From the NCBI GenBank assembly GCA_029262995.1, contig JAJCYH010000011.1, positions 248,001 to 312,000 of the forward strand: a stretch of DNA of 64,000 nt, written 5' to 3'. The notes beneath the pieces are model-generated. The model was not told where the DNA came from. It searched no databases and saw nothing but the letters and a program-made list of their open reading frames with translations. Shown here piece by piece: positions 16,011 to 23,100 of this stretch; within the stretch, counting starts at the first letter, position 1, and each line of letters opens with the position of its first letter. A program made the position numbers and the translations under genes. Source of the DNA: Saprospiraceae bacterium (GTDB lineage: Bacteria; Bacteroidota; Bacteroidia; Chitinophagales; Saprospiraceae).

Positions 16011-18517
16011 TATGGTCTGTCGTTATCTTTTTGGCTTAAAGCCAAAATATTAGAAAACAATCTAAAGGCACCAGGGACACCTGCTGGTAATTGCCTAAAC
16101 CAAGATAGGGAAGTATACACAAAATAACCTTCGCCATATTCTGCTATCAATAAACTTCCATCAAGAGATTCTTCACCTTTGTCATTTGAAGAGAGAATAG
16201 GAACATATCTTTCGTCCCATTCTTCAGGAAAATACAAGCCTCTTTCCTGTACCCAATTAGAGAAATCTTTTTCACTTATTTTATTTGGATAATTTAATAC
16301 TTTATGATTGGGAGATAGAATTCTGATTTCTGCATTTTCGTCAGCAACTCTTTTTCTGGATAGCTTTATTGTATAAGGTGCAAGATCATCAAAGTTCAAC
16401 CTTCTAGAAGTATTGTATTGCGTAATTAGTGTCCCTCCTTCTTCTGCATACCCAAAAAGTAATTCTTTGTACAATTTTAATTCGGGCAATGTATTATACG
16501 CTCTAATGCCAATGACTATTGCATCAAATTGGCTTAGATCCAATTGCTGTAAATCAGAGGTTTCAATAAGTTGTACTTCATAGCCTATATTACTTAAACT
16601 TTCAGGCACTCTATCACCTGCACCCATCAAGTAGGCAATTTTGTTACCTGAAATTTGTAATGGAACTTTTACAATCTTCGATTTAGCTGTACTTAAAATA
16701 GTTTGGAATGGGATGTGATCGTAGTCAATAGTGGTTAATGTCTTATTGTATATTTTATCATCTATCTCAAGCATTGCGTTTATCTGCGATTCCGAAATCT
16801 TATCTGGAGATACCAACACAAAAGAAAATGTTTCCTCTGCTCCTTTGTTGTTAATGCTGAAATCCATAGAATCAGGTATAACTTTCCAATGTGGAGGTAC
16901 TTCTAATTTCAGTTTGCCTGAAACATATTCTCTTGAAGCCCTTATTTTGAGCTTTATGATTTGTTCCGATTCTGATGATAATAAATAGAGCTCTTTGTCA
17001 AAACTAATTGTTGCTGGAGGTAAAATTGAAATAGGTTCACGGATTTCGCCTTCGGCAGGATTCACATATCTATAATTTAAAGCTCTTTTGGAATTAATCG
17101 TGTGGCCTTCAATATTTAGTATAAATTCACATATTATTGGCGCAGGGCTTTCAGGAAGATTTCTTAACGATGGTTCAGATACCTTATACATCCCTAACTC
17201 CTTTTCTTTATCAAGCCAGTAGGGGTTAGTGAAGGGCGTTTGTTGGTCGATTGGAAATTGTTGATATTCCTTAACCGTTGTATATGGTTCTAAAATCGAA
17301 TTAATTTCAGTGGTGATTCCATTGATGGTAATAGATTCTGCACTGACATTAACCCTACTTCTGTTTGTCCACTCAATAGCAATTTCAACAGTATCCAAAA
17401 GGGTATAATGTTGCTCATCTGTACTGGCTTCTATATATAGCCCTAGGCAGTTAATGATCAAGTCATTGAGTTCAACAAGCTTAATCCTTTTCCAATGCGA
17501 GTCTTTCAATGAAGTGAGTTGACTATGGATATTTAGTAAGTCCGGAACAATATTGGAGGGGTTTCTGAAGTCAAACTTTTCCATGACATCTGCCATTATT
17601 TGTTTAATTATTTCTCCTCCTTCAACTCTGGACCAACTTGTGTCTAAACCATCAAACAGGTTGCTTTTATCCTTTGGCATTTCTCCTTCTAACAGTTCAA
17701 GATATTCTTGATAATTACCTCTGTCACCTGCAGAGCCAAACCCTTGAGATCTGTGCTTGCTTCTAGCTAATGCACTTATTTCATTATTTGATAATCCAAT
17801 GGTAGGAAAGTACACGCCAACATCTACTGGCACCAATCTGCTTTTGTCTGCTTCTGCGAACTTTTCTCTTGAACCATAAAACCACCAAGAAGTATTAAAG
17901 AAGAGTCTAGTAGCTTTCCAAGTTCCATAGTTGGCAATTTGTGAAGGGTATTTATTTTTATCTTGAGCAAGTTCATAAGCTTCCAATGCAAGAACAGCAG
18001 AACTTGTATGATGCCCATGGGTACTACCAGCAGAACGGTGATCAAACCTATTAATAATTATGTCTGGTTTAAAGCTTCTAATGGCTTGCACAATGTCTTG
18101 TAAAACTTCATCCTTGTTCCAGATTTCAAGCGTTTCATCAGGATGCTTTGAGAAACCAAAATCATTGGCTCTGGTGAAAAATTGCATTCCACCATCTACG
18201 GTTCTTGCCATCTGTAATTCCTGTGATCGAATGACGCCGAGAAGTTCTCCTATTTCTGTACCAATAAGATTTTGTCCGCCATCGCCACGTGTAATAGACA
18301 AATAGGCTGTTCGTGCATTTAATCCCTTTGATAAATAAGAAATAAGTCTTGTGTTTTCGTCATCAGGATGTGCAGCTACATAAAGTACAGATCCTAAAAA
18401 GTTGAATTTTTCAAGATTTTCGTAAATCTCTCCTGAATGAGATTGAGATTGGTATTGTCCACGAATGCTACTAAAAGTCAATAGGATTAGACCTACTAGG
18501 AACAGATTCTTATTCAT
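16010..18517 (-). CDS. Secreted PIG-L (LmbE-like) deacetylase with C-terminal GATase-like domain
   Basis: The 835-residue protein has a signal peptide (to SIRGQ near 21), so it acts in the periplasm or outside. Residues 45-260 are a PIG-L domain with the metal motif AAHPDDEN (49-56) and the second metal site STHGHHTSS (165-173). These zinc enzymes deacetylate N-acetyl sugars or related amides. The middle is beta-rich (about 370-620). Residues about 635-800 read like a class I glutamine-amidotransferase-like Rossmann domain (KIAYLMGAGDRVPESL, FDAIVIGIRAYNT, YAEEGGTLITQYNT) without an obvious catalytic cysteine. It is followed by the 44-aa protein and the symporter. The substrate is unknown. 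Confidence 0.85.
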   Translation of the reverse strand: MNKNLFLVGLILLTFSSIRGQYQSQSHSGEIYENLEKFNFLGSVLYVAAHPDDENTRLISYLSKGLNARTAYLSITRGDGGQNLIGTEIGELLGVIRSQELQMARTVDGGMQFFTRANDFGFSKHPDETLEIWNKDEVLQDIVQAIRSFKPDIIINRFDHRSAGSTHGHHTSSAVLALEAYELAQDKNKYPSQIANYGTWKATRLFFNTSWWFYGSREKFAEADKSRLVPVDVGVYFPTIGLSNNEISALARSKHRSQGFGSAGDRGNYQEYLELLEGEMPKDKSNLFDGLDTSWSRVEGGEIIKQIMADVMEKFDFRNPSNIVPDLLNIHSQLTSLKDSHWKRIKLVELNDLIINCLGLYIEASTDEQHYTLLDTVEIAIEWTNRSRVNVSAESITINGITTEINSILEPYTTVKEYQQFPIDQQTPFTNPYWLDKEKELGMYKVSEPSLRNLPESPAPIICEFILNIEGHTINSKRALNYRYVNPAEGEIREPISILPPATISFDKELYLLSSESEQIIKLKIRASREYVSGKLKLEVPPHWKVIPDSMDFSINNKGAEETFSFVLVSPDKISESQINAMLEIDDKIYNKTLTTIDYDHIPFQTILSTAKSKIVKVPLQISGNKIAYLMGAGDRVPESLSNIGYEVQLIETSDLQQLDLSQFDAIVIGIRAYNTLPELKLYKELLFGYAEEGGTLITQYNTSRRLNFDDLAPYTIKLSRKRVADENAEIRILSPNHKVLNYPNKISEKDFSNWVQERGLYFPEEWDERYVPILSSNDKGEESLDGSLLIAEYGEGYFVYTSLSWFRQLPAGVPGAFRLFSNILALSQKDNDRP

Positions 18518-18548
18518 TCTAATGTTTTTATAGACTAAGTCTTTGAAA

Positions 18549-18755
18549 TTAGGCCTCTTCGGGCATCTTACACTCTTCCTCTGCTTTGGCGCCGCAAATG
18601 GTACAATCTCCCATACTATTTTTGATCATTGGGTTGTTGGTGGCACAGGTGCCTCTGAATTCTTTTCCAGTAAATATCTGTCTGATATTGATCATCACAA
18701 AGGCCAATCCGAAAAAGCCGAAGATTATTGCAAAGGTTATAAGAAATTGATTCAT
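18549..18755 (-). CDS. Small membrane protein with four cysteines, NqrM-like
   Basis: The open frame reaches up to 18893, but the conserved product starts at the internal ATG at 18755, giving 68 residues. There is one N-terminal transmembrane helix (FLITFAIIFGFFGLAFVMI), then FRGTCATNN and a C-x13-C-x2-C-x7-C pattern ending in KMPEEA. The layout of one helix followed by four cysteines resembles NqrM (DUF539), which delivers iron to the Na+-translocating NADH:quinone reductase. Bacteroidota have a related small family. The gene is 31 bases upstream of the deacetylase gene on the same strand and may head that operon. The NqrM link is a resemblance only. The extended upstream frame overlaps mazG antisense and is not coding. 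Confidence 0.68.
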   Translation of the reverse strand: MNQFLITFAIIFGFFGLAFVMINIRQIFTGKEFRGTCATNNPMIKNSMGDCTICGAKAEEECKMPEEA

Positions 18756-18804
18756 CTTTAATTTACATTTATTAGATAACGTAAAAATACCTAATTCGTT
18801 TAAG

Positions 18805-19563
18805 ATGGACTCTAAAGCTGCTGCATTTCTGCGATTGATAAAAATCATGGATGAATTGAGGGAAAAATGTCCTTGGGATAGAAAGCAGACCATTCATAGC
18901 TTACGCAAACTAACCATAGAAGAATTATATGAACTTGTTGATGCAATAACTGAGGAAGATTATGACGGTATAAAAGAAGAAATAGGAGATCTATTTTTAC
19001 ACCTTGTTTTTTATTCAAAGATTGCCTCCGAAAAAAACCTTTTTTCAATCGAAGATGCATTAAATGATGTTTGTGATAAACTGATAAAAAGGCATCCTCA
19101 TATTTATGGGGATGTACAGGTAGATTCAGATGAAGATGTAAAGCGAAACTGGGAACAAATTAAGTTACAAGAAGGTAAGAAATCGATATTAGAAGGTGTC
19201 CCTAAATCATTACCGGCAATGGTAAAAGCTTATAGGCTTCAAGAAAAAACAGCTACTGTTGGCTTTGAATGGGATAAGCTAGAGGACGTTTATAAAAAAG
19301 TAGAAGAAGAAAAGCTAGAGCTTGAGGAAGCTGTTCATTCAGGAATACAAGCAGACATTGAAGAAGAATTTGGAGATTTTATTTTTGCCATGATCAATTA
19401 TGCGAGATTCCTTAATCTAGATCCTGAAAATGCCTTGGAAAAAGTAAATGTAAAATTCAAAAAAAGATTTGAATATATAGAAAATAAAGCTCCTAAGCCA
19501 TTGCAGGAAATGACACTTACGGAAATGGATGACTTATGGAATGAAGCCAAACTTAAGAAGTAA
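18805..19563 (+). CDS. mazG: Nucleoside triphosphate pyrophosphohydrolase MazG
   Basis: This cytosolic housecleaning enzyme hydrolyses (d)NTPs to NMP and pyrophosphate. The 252-residue protein shows the duplicated MazG layout. The first half has CPWDRKQTIHSLRKLTIEE and ELYELVDAI with the EExxE...ExxD metal motif (IKEEIGDLFLHLVFYS near 55-70). The second has VGFEWDKLEDVYKKVEEE and EEFGDFIFAMINYARF near 188-203. It is divergent from the NqrM-like gene by 49 bases. No clean -7 element is visible in that gap. Identity is secure. Confidence 0.93.
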   Translation: MDSKAAAFLRLIKIMDELREKCPWDRKQTIHSLRKLTIEELYELVDAITEEDYDGIKEEIGDLFLHLVFYSKIASEKNLFSIEDALNDVCDKLIKRHPHIYGDVQVDSDEDVKRNWEQIKLQEGKKSILEGVPKSLPAMVKAYRLQEKTATVGFEWDKLEDVYKKVEEEKLELEEAVHSGIQADIEEEFGDFIFAMINYARFLNLDPENALEKVNVKFKKRFEYIENKAPKPLQEMTLTEMDDLWNEAKLKK

Positions 19564-19605
19564 AAAAAATGGGAACTCAAATTGAATACCCATTTTTAAT
19601 TTTTC

Positions 19606-19854
19606 CTAATTGGTGCTTTCTACGATGATTTTTTTCGCCATATCAAGAATGTCAGTATTCTCAATATTTACAATGCCACCATGAGGACCTGGCTGTATGT
19701 GTCGGCCTACTATGTTGTCACTGTTGTATTTGTTGGCACCAAAATAATTTCTAACAGATTGTTCGTCAATATTAAGTGACTGAGCGATTCGGCTTATGCT
19801 GCCGGTAGGAAGACTGTGTTTGATATCACGTAGTTCTTTGTAGGTTATGATCAT
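19606..19854 (-). CDS. Small helix-turn-helix DNA-binding protein
   Basis: This 82-residue protein starts YKELRDIKHSLPTGSISRIAQSL. The segment GSISRIAQSLNIDEQSVRNYF (residues about 17-37) reads as a helix-turn-helix with the second helix DEQSVRNYFG. It continues with the unusual GRHIQPGPHGGIVNIENTDI motif and a final helix (ILDMAKKIIVES). I know similar small proteins in Bacteroidota annotated only as DNA-binding. It is isolated: it converges with mazG, and the two candidate sRNA units lie 140 bases upstream on the same strand, ending in terminators before it. The target is unknown. Confidence 0.72.
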   Translation of the reverse strand: MIITYKELRDIKHSLPTGSISRIAQSLNIDEQSVRNYFGANKYNSDNIVGRHIQPGPHGGIVNIENTDILDMAKKIIVESTN

Positions 19855-19996
19855 AACTGACAGGTTTTATTTAATAGGTAAATGAAGTTAACTAAAGAAA
19901 ATTACAAAATATTTGAGTTATTTAAAACAATATTTGCAAATTTTTAATTTGGACTCAAATTAAGAAGTAATATTTTAAGCCAGTGGGGTAGGAAAT

Positions 19997-20061
19997 AAAA
20001 AAAACCCGTGAATAAATTCACGGGCATTACTCAATTTAATAACCAAAACTCAATATTTTAT
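19997..20061 (-). ncRNA. Candidate small RNA, unit 1 (ends in a terminator)
   Basis: On the minus strand the unit carries AGTTTTGGTTATTAAATTG (20050-20032), then an 8-bp stem CCCGTGAA / TTCACGGG (20024-20005) and eight T (20004-19997), a textbook rho-independent terminator. The 19-base block is identical to that in unit 2, 118 bases away. A -7-like TATTATTTG, with one extra base relative to the consensus, lies at 20076-20068, so the start would be near 20061 and the RNA about 65 nt. No -33 motif is visible. It could instead be the decayed copy of a duplicated sRNA gene. Confidence 0.5.
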
Positions 20062-20108
20062 ATATCTCAAATAATATGCCAAACATTAATGATTTATCAT
20101 ATATGTAT

Positions 20109-20171
20109 AAAAAAAGCTCGTGACTTTTCACGAGCAAAAACGAATTTTACAATTTAATAACCAAAACTTAC
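20109..20171 (-). ncRNA. Candidate small RNA, unit 2 (promoter plus terminator)
   Basis: The minus strand shows, in order, a -33 TTTG, 19 bases, a -7 TATATTTG, the shared block AGTTTTGGTTATTAAATTG (20168-20150), an 8-bp stem GCTCGTGA / TCACGAGC (20135-20116) with a four-base loop, and seven T (20115-20109). The predicted transcript is about 63 nt with no ORF. The stem sequence differs from unit 1 but keeps pairing, and a shared CGTGA core, which suggests selection on structure. I do not recognise the family; Bacteroidota RNA families such as Flavo-1 should be compared. Confidence 0.58.
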
Positions 20172-20177
20172 ACATCT

Positions 20178-20208
20178 CAAATATAGAACATATTATAATA
20201 TTACCAAA
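20178..20208 (-). promoter_or_regulatory. Promoter of sRNA unit 2 (TTTG-N19-TATATTTG)
   Basis: On the minus strand, TTTG at 20208-20205 and TATATTTG at 20185-20178 are separated by exactly 19 bases. This matches the Bacteroidota -33/-7 arrangement and is one of the two best promoter matches I found in the window. Confidence 0.65.
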
Positions 20209-20293
20209 TGTGTAAGTCTTTTATTTACAGCTTTTTATAAATAATAAAATTATATAATATATAAAATATTGATAATCAATAATATCGAAATGT

Positions 20294-20980
20294 GTGGAAG
20301 CATTAAATAAAATATCAAACAGCATCATTTTTGAAGACAATCACTTGTTAATTGTAAACAAACAGGCAGGAATATTGTCTCAGAGGGACCATACGGGAGA
20401 TGATTCTTTGGTTGATCTGCTTAAATCTTATATGAAAGTCAAATACAACAAACCTGGAAATGTCTACTTGGGACTAGCTCACAGATTAGATCGTCCTGTT
20501 AGTGGAGCTATAATTTGCTGTAAAACCAGTAAGTCGCTTACACGAATTAACAAGATGATTAAGCAGAGGCAGATTGAAAAAATCTATCATGCCCTTTGTT
20601 TAAATGCACCAGATAACAAGTCTGGGCAGGTCGAGTCTTATTTAATAAAAGACACAGTAAAAAATTTCGTAACTGGTTTTGTCAATCCAAAAGAAGGTGC
20701 AAAAAAAGCAATTCTGAACTATCAATATTTACAAAAATCAAATCAAGGCCATCACCTGCTTGAAGTAATATTACAAACAGGACGTCCGCACCAAATACGC
20801 GTTCAATTAAATTCTATATCATGTCCAATTCTAGGGGATGTGAAGTATAAAAAGCAGAAACCTTTGCCTGATAAATCAATCGCACTTCATGCAAGACAAT
20901 TGTCTTTTGAACATCCAGTTACCAAAGAAAAAATCAAAATCATCGCTGATTATCCAAAACAAATGTGGTGGAATTTGTAA
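20294..20980 (+). CDS. RluA-family pseudouridine synthase
   Basis: This is an RNA uridine isomerase of the short RluA type, 228 residues with no S4 domain. Motifs are IVNKQAGILSQRD near 25-37, the catalytic block HRLDRPVSGAIICCKTS (residues about 63-79, Asp66 nucleophile) and TGRPHQIRVQLNSI near 162-175. The frame opens at a GTG at 20294. An ATG four bases earlier is out of frame and stops after six codons, so GTG is the likely start. It precedes the SRP RNA gene, which has its own promoter. The substrate (23S rRNA or tRNA site) is not deducible. Confidence 0.88.
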   Translation: MEALNKISNSIIFEDNHLLIVNKQAGILSQRDHTGDDSLVDLLKSYMKVKYNKPGNVYLGLAHRLDRPVSGAIICCKTSKSLTRINKMIKQRQIEKIYHALCLNAPDNKSGQVESYLIKDTVKNFVTGFVNPKEGAKKAILNYQYLQKSNQGHHLLEVILQTGRPHQIRVQLNSISCPILGDVKYKKQKPLPDKSIALHARQLSFEHPVTKEKIKIIADYPKQMWWNL

Positions 20981-21019
20981 AATAATTCATGATGTTTTAC
21001 ATATTTTGTTTTATCTGTT

Positions 21020-21027
21020 TACTTTTG
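21020..21027 (+). promoter_or_regulatory. -7 promoter element of the SRP RNA gene
   Basis: TACTTTTG matches TAnnTTTG and ends five bases before the first paired bases of the SRP RNA, exactly where a start site would be expected. The -33 motif is not clear. Confidence 0.6.
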
Positions 21028-21032
21028 CGGTC

Positions 21033-21125
21033 GGTGAGGGGCAAACAGCCAGCTCCTGCTGAACTCCCCCAGGGCAGAAATGCAGCAAGGGTAGGTGGTT
21101 GAGCGGCTAGGTTTGTTTCCTCACT
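21033..21125 (+). ncRNA. ffs: Signal recognition particle RNA, small bacterial (4.5S) type
   Basis: The 93-base region folds as one long hairpin: GTGAGG (21034-21039) pairs with CCTCAC (21119-21124), and GCAAAC (21041-21046) with GTTTGT (21111-21116). The apex is GCA-GAAA-TGC (21074-21083), a GNRA tetraloop, followed by AGCAAGGGTA, the asymmetric loop that binds Ffh with helix 8. No Alu domain is present, so it is the short form. It guides membrane and secreted proteins to the translocon with Ffh and FtsY. The transaldolase ATG is only 22 bases beyond its 3' end, with no terminator between, so the two may be transcribed together and processed. Confidence 0.88.
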
Positions 21126-21146
21126 TTTCATTAAACCCTTCACAGC

Positions 21147-21803
21147 ATGAGATTTTTCATAGATACTGCGGACCTTGATCAAATAAAAGAAGCCAGAGAC
21201 CTAGGTGTATTGGATGGTGTAACGACCAATCCATCGTTAATGGCTAAATCTGGTATCACCGGTGCAAAAAACATTGAAGATCACTACAAAACTATAGCAT
21301 CAATCGTTGATGGTGATGTAAGTGCAGAAGTTATTGCAACCGATTATGAGGGTATTGTCAGAGAAGGTGAATATCTAGCTTCATTAGCTCCCAATATAGT
21401 TGTAAAAGTTCCCATGATTAAAGATGGCATCAAAGCGATAGGATACTTTAGTGAAAATGGAATAAAAACCAATTGTACATTGGTATTTTCTGCTGGGCAA
21501 GCTATTTTGGCTGCCAAGGCCGGAGCGACTTATATTTCTCCATTTGTTGGAAGGGTAGATGATATCAATTGGGATGGTATCGCTTTAATACAGGAAATTG
21601 CAGAACTATATGCCATTCAAATGTATGAGACAGAAATTCTTGCAGCATCAATCAGATCAAGCAAACATATTATCGACGCCGCCAAAGCAGGAGCGGATAT
21701 TGCTACTTGTCCTTTATCTACTATCAATGGGTTATTCAAGCACCCTTTAACAGATATTGGTCTAGCACAATTTTTGGCTGATCATAAAAAAAGCAATGGA
21801 TAA
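21147..21803 (+). CDS. tal: Transaldolase, TalC/fructose-6-phosphate aldolase-like
   Basis: The 218-residue protein is of the short decameric transaldolase class. It begins MRFFIDTADLDQIKEA and carries GVTTNPSLMAKSG (25-37) and IVVKVPMIKDG near 84-94, where the lysine of VVKVPM forms the Schiff base. TNCTLVFSAGQA and ATYISPFVGRVDD complete the TIM-barrel signature. It moves dihydroxyacetone units in the non-oxidative pentose phosphate pathway. Members of this class can be transaldolases or fructose-6-phosphate aldolases, and sequence alone does not settle it here. It follows the SRP RNA by 22 bases and converges with the phosphorylase. Confidence 0.93.
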   Translation: MRFFIDTADLDQIKEARDLGVLDGVTTNPSLMAKSGITGAKNIEDHYKTIASIVDGDVSAEVIATDYEGIVREGEYLASLAPNIVVKVPMIKDGIKAIGYFSENGIKTNCTLVFSAGQAILAAKAGATYISPFVGRVDDINWDGIALIQEIAELYAIQMYETEILAASIRSSKHIIDAAKAGADIATCPLSTINGLFKHPLTDIGLAQFLADHKKSNG

Positions 21804-21808
21804 GTTTG

Positions 21809-22666
21809 TTATTCCTTCAAGTGTTTAATGATATCAAGAGCTTGATCTATTAATTCATGCACTGTTTTTTCCGGCGATAAAGAAAATTCTCCAGTTGAAC
21901 GATTTGCTAATATGGCATTTAAGGATATAGCATTATGACCCAATAAACGAGACAGACCATATATGCCAGCAGTTTCCATCTCAAGGTTGGTACAATGCAA
22001 GTCTTTGTAATTTTGATCTTTTAGTTTTTCCATTAAATTAAGTTTATAAGGCAAGCGTAATGTTCTTGATTGCGGGCCATAAAACCCAGGAGCTGTTAAG
22101 GTAATTCCTTTGATTCCAATTGAGGAGAACTTATCTCTTAGATAGACAGAAGATTCTACTGCATAAACGGCATGTAAATCAATAATTCCTTCCAATTGGC
22201 TTTCAAGAGCAGTCTCTCTTATTGAATCTGAATTGTAAAAATGTAGCAAACCATCAAACCCAATAGCAAAGGCAGAAATTACCTTGGAATCTATAGCTAT
22301 ATCCTTTCTTATTGCACCAGAAGTTCCTAGACGAATAATATTTAACTCAGTATAATTGTCTTTGATTTTTCTGGTCTTAAAATCTATGTTAAACAAGGCA
22401 TCCAATTCATTGATAGCGATGTCAATGTTATCCGTCCCAATTCCGGTTGACAGCACAGAAATAGATTTAGAATGATAAACCCCAGTGATGATTTTAAATT
22501 CTCGATTTTCTATTCTTTCTGTGATTTGCTCAAAATGCTTTTCAAACATTTTAACTCTATCGGGATCGCCAACAGTAATTACAGTATGCGCAAGTTGACC
22601 TGGTTTGGCGTTCAAATGATAAATTGATCCATCTGAATTTAAAATAAGCTCTGAAGATTTAATCAT
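21809..22666 (-). CDS. Nucleoside phosphorylase, uridine phosphorylase-like
   Basis: This cytosolic PNP/UDP-family enzyme splits a nucleoside with phosphate into base and ribose-1-phosphate. VITVGDPDRVKMF (residues 29-41) is the phosphate-binding start, STGIGTDNIDIAINEL and IRLGTSGAI are conserved core strands, and NLEMETAGIYGLSRLLG near 227-243 is the ribose-binding signature. The 285-aa length is slightly above the 250-260 usual for Udp. Given udk and the CNT transporter elsewhere in the window, uridine is the most likely substrate. An alternative is a purine-specific member. The start is the ATG at 22666. Confidence 0.88.
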   Translation of the reverse strand: MIKSSELILNSDGSIYHLNAKPGQLAHTVITVGDPDRVKMFEKHFEQITERIENREFKIITGVYHSKSISVLSTGIGTDNIDIAINELDALFNIDFKTRKIKDNYTELNIIRLGTSGAIRKDIAIDSKVISAFAIGFDGLLHFYNSDSIRETALESQLEGIIDLHAVYAVESSVYLRDKFSSIGIKGITLTAPGFYGPQSRTLRLPYKLNLMEKLKDQNYKDLHCTNLEMETAGIYGLSRLLGHNAISLNAILANRSTGEFSLSPEKTVHELIDQALDIIKHLKE

Positions 22667-22755
22667 TTTGCTTGAGTAATATATTTTAAAACTTTAATAT
22701 ATCTAAATTAATTCTCTCCGTTCATTTTAATGTAATTTCGCTGCAAATTTGAATT

Positions 22756-23100
22756 ATGGCTAAAGCATATATTCTAAACACTTGTTCTACTTGTCAGCGT
22801 ATTCTTAAGGAAATTAATTGGTCAGGTGAAACACAGAACATAAAGGAAAAGAATATAGATAAGAACACTTTGAAATTATTAGCAGAAGAACATGGCTCTT
22901 ATGAGGCTCTGTTTTCAAAAAGAGCGATGAAGTACAAGTCTTTGGGTTTAAAGAATAAGCAGCTTTTAGAGGATGATTTCAGAGATTTGATTTTAGACGA
23001 GTATACTTTTCTGAAAAGACCTGTGTTTGTATTCGAGGATAAATCATTTGTTGGAAATGCTGCAAAGACAGTAGAAGCTATAAAATCATATTTGGGATGA
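22756..23100 (+). CDS. ArsC/Spx-family glutaredoxin-fold protein
   Basis: The 114-residue protein has the family layout AYILNTCSTCQRILKEI (cysteine motif CSTC at about 9-12), a central helical insertion, and the conserved arginine-proline in TFLKRPVFVFEDK near 84-96. ArsC-type members reduce arsenate with glutaredoxin, while Spx-type members regulate RNA polymerase. The CxxC start resembles both, and many Bacteroidota copies are annotated only as ArsC family. No ars operon is present. Its TGA overlaps the hemF ATG by four bases (ATGA), so the two are coupled. The biochemical function is unassigned. Confidence 0.8.
   Translation: MAKAYILNTCSTCQRILKEINWSGETQNIKEKNIDKNTLKLLAEEHGSYEALFSKRAMKYKSLGLKNKQLLEDDFRDLILDEYTFLKRPVFVFEDKSFVGNAAKTVEAIKSYLG

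Larger units (their letters stand above)
19855..20293. other. 439-base gap without protein genes, holding two tandem hairpin units
   Basis: This stretch contains two similar units on the minus strand (19997-20061 and 20109-20171), each with a shared 19-base block and a terminator hairpin, plus a good promoter for the upstream unit. The remainder is AT-rich, and I see no ORF worth calling. Confidence 0.7.

Noticed and set aside
18756-18893. N-terminal extension of the small NqrM-like protein up to 18893
   Set aside because: The extension is antisense to the 5' end of mazG and lacks the expected helix start; the ATG at 18755 gives a compact membrane protein.
19997-20168. Repeated hairpins considered as a CRISPR array or REP elements
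   Set aside because: Only two units, with unequal spacers and different stem sequences; each ends in a T run, which fits terminators better. No cas genes are present.
21000-21182. 61-residue minus-strand ORF over the SRP RNA
   Set aside because: It is produced by the stable RNA hairpin; the region folds as SRP RNA and is preceded by a fitting promoter box.
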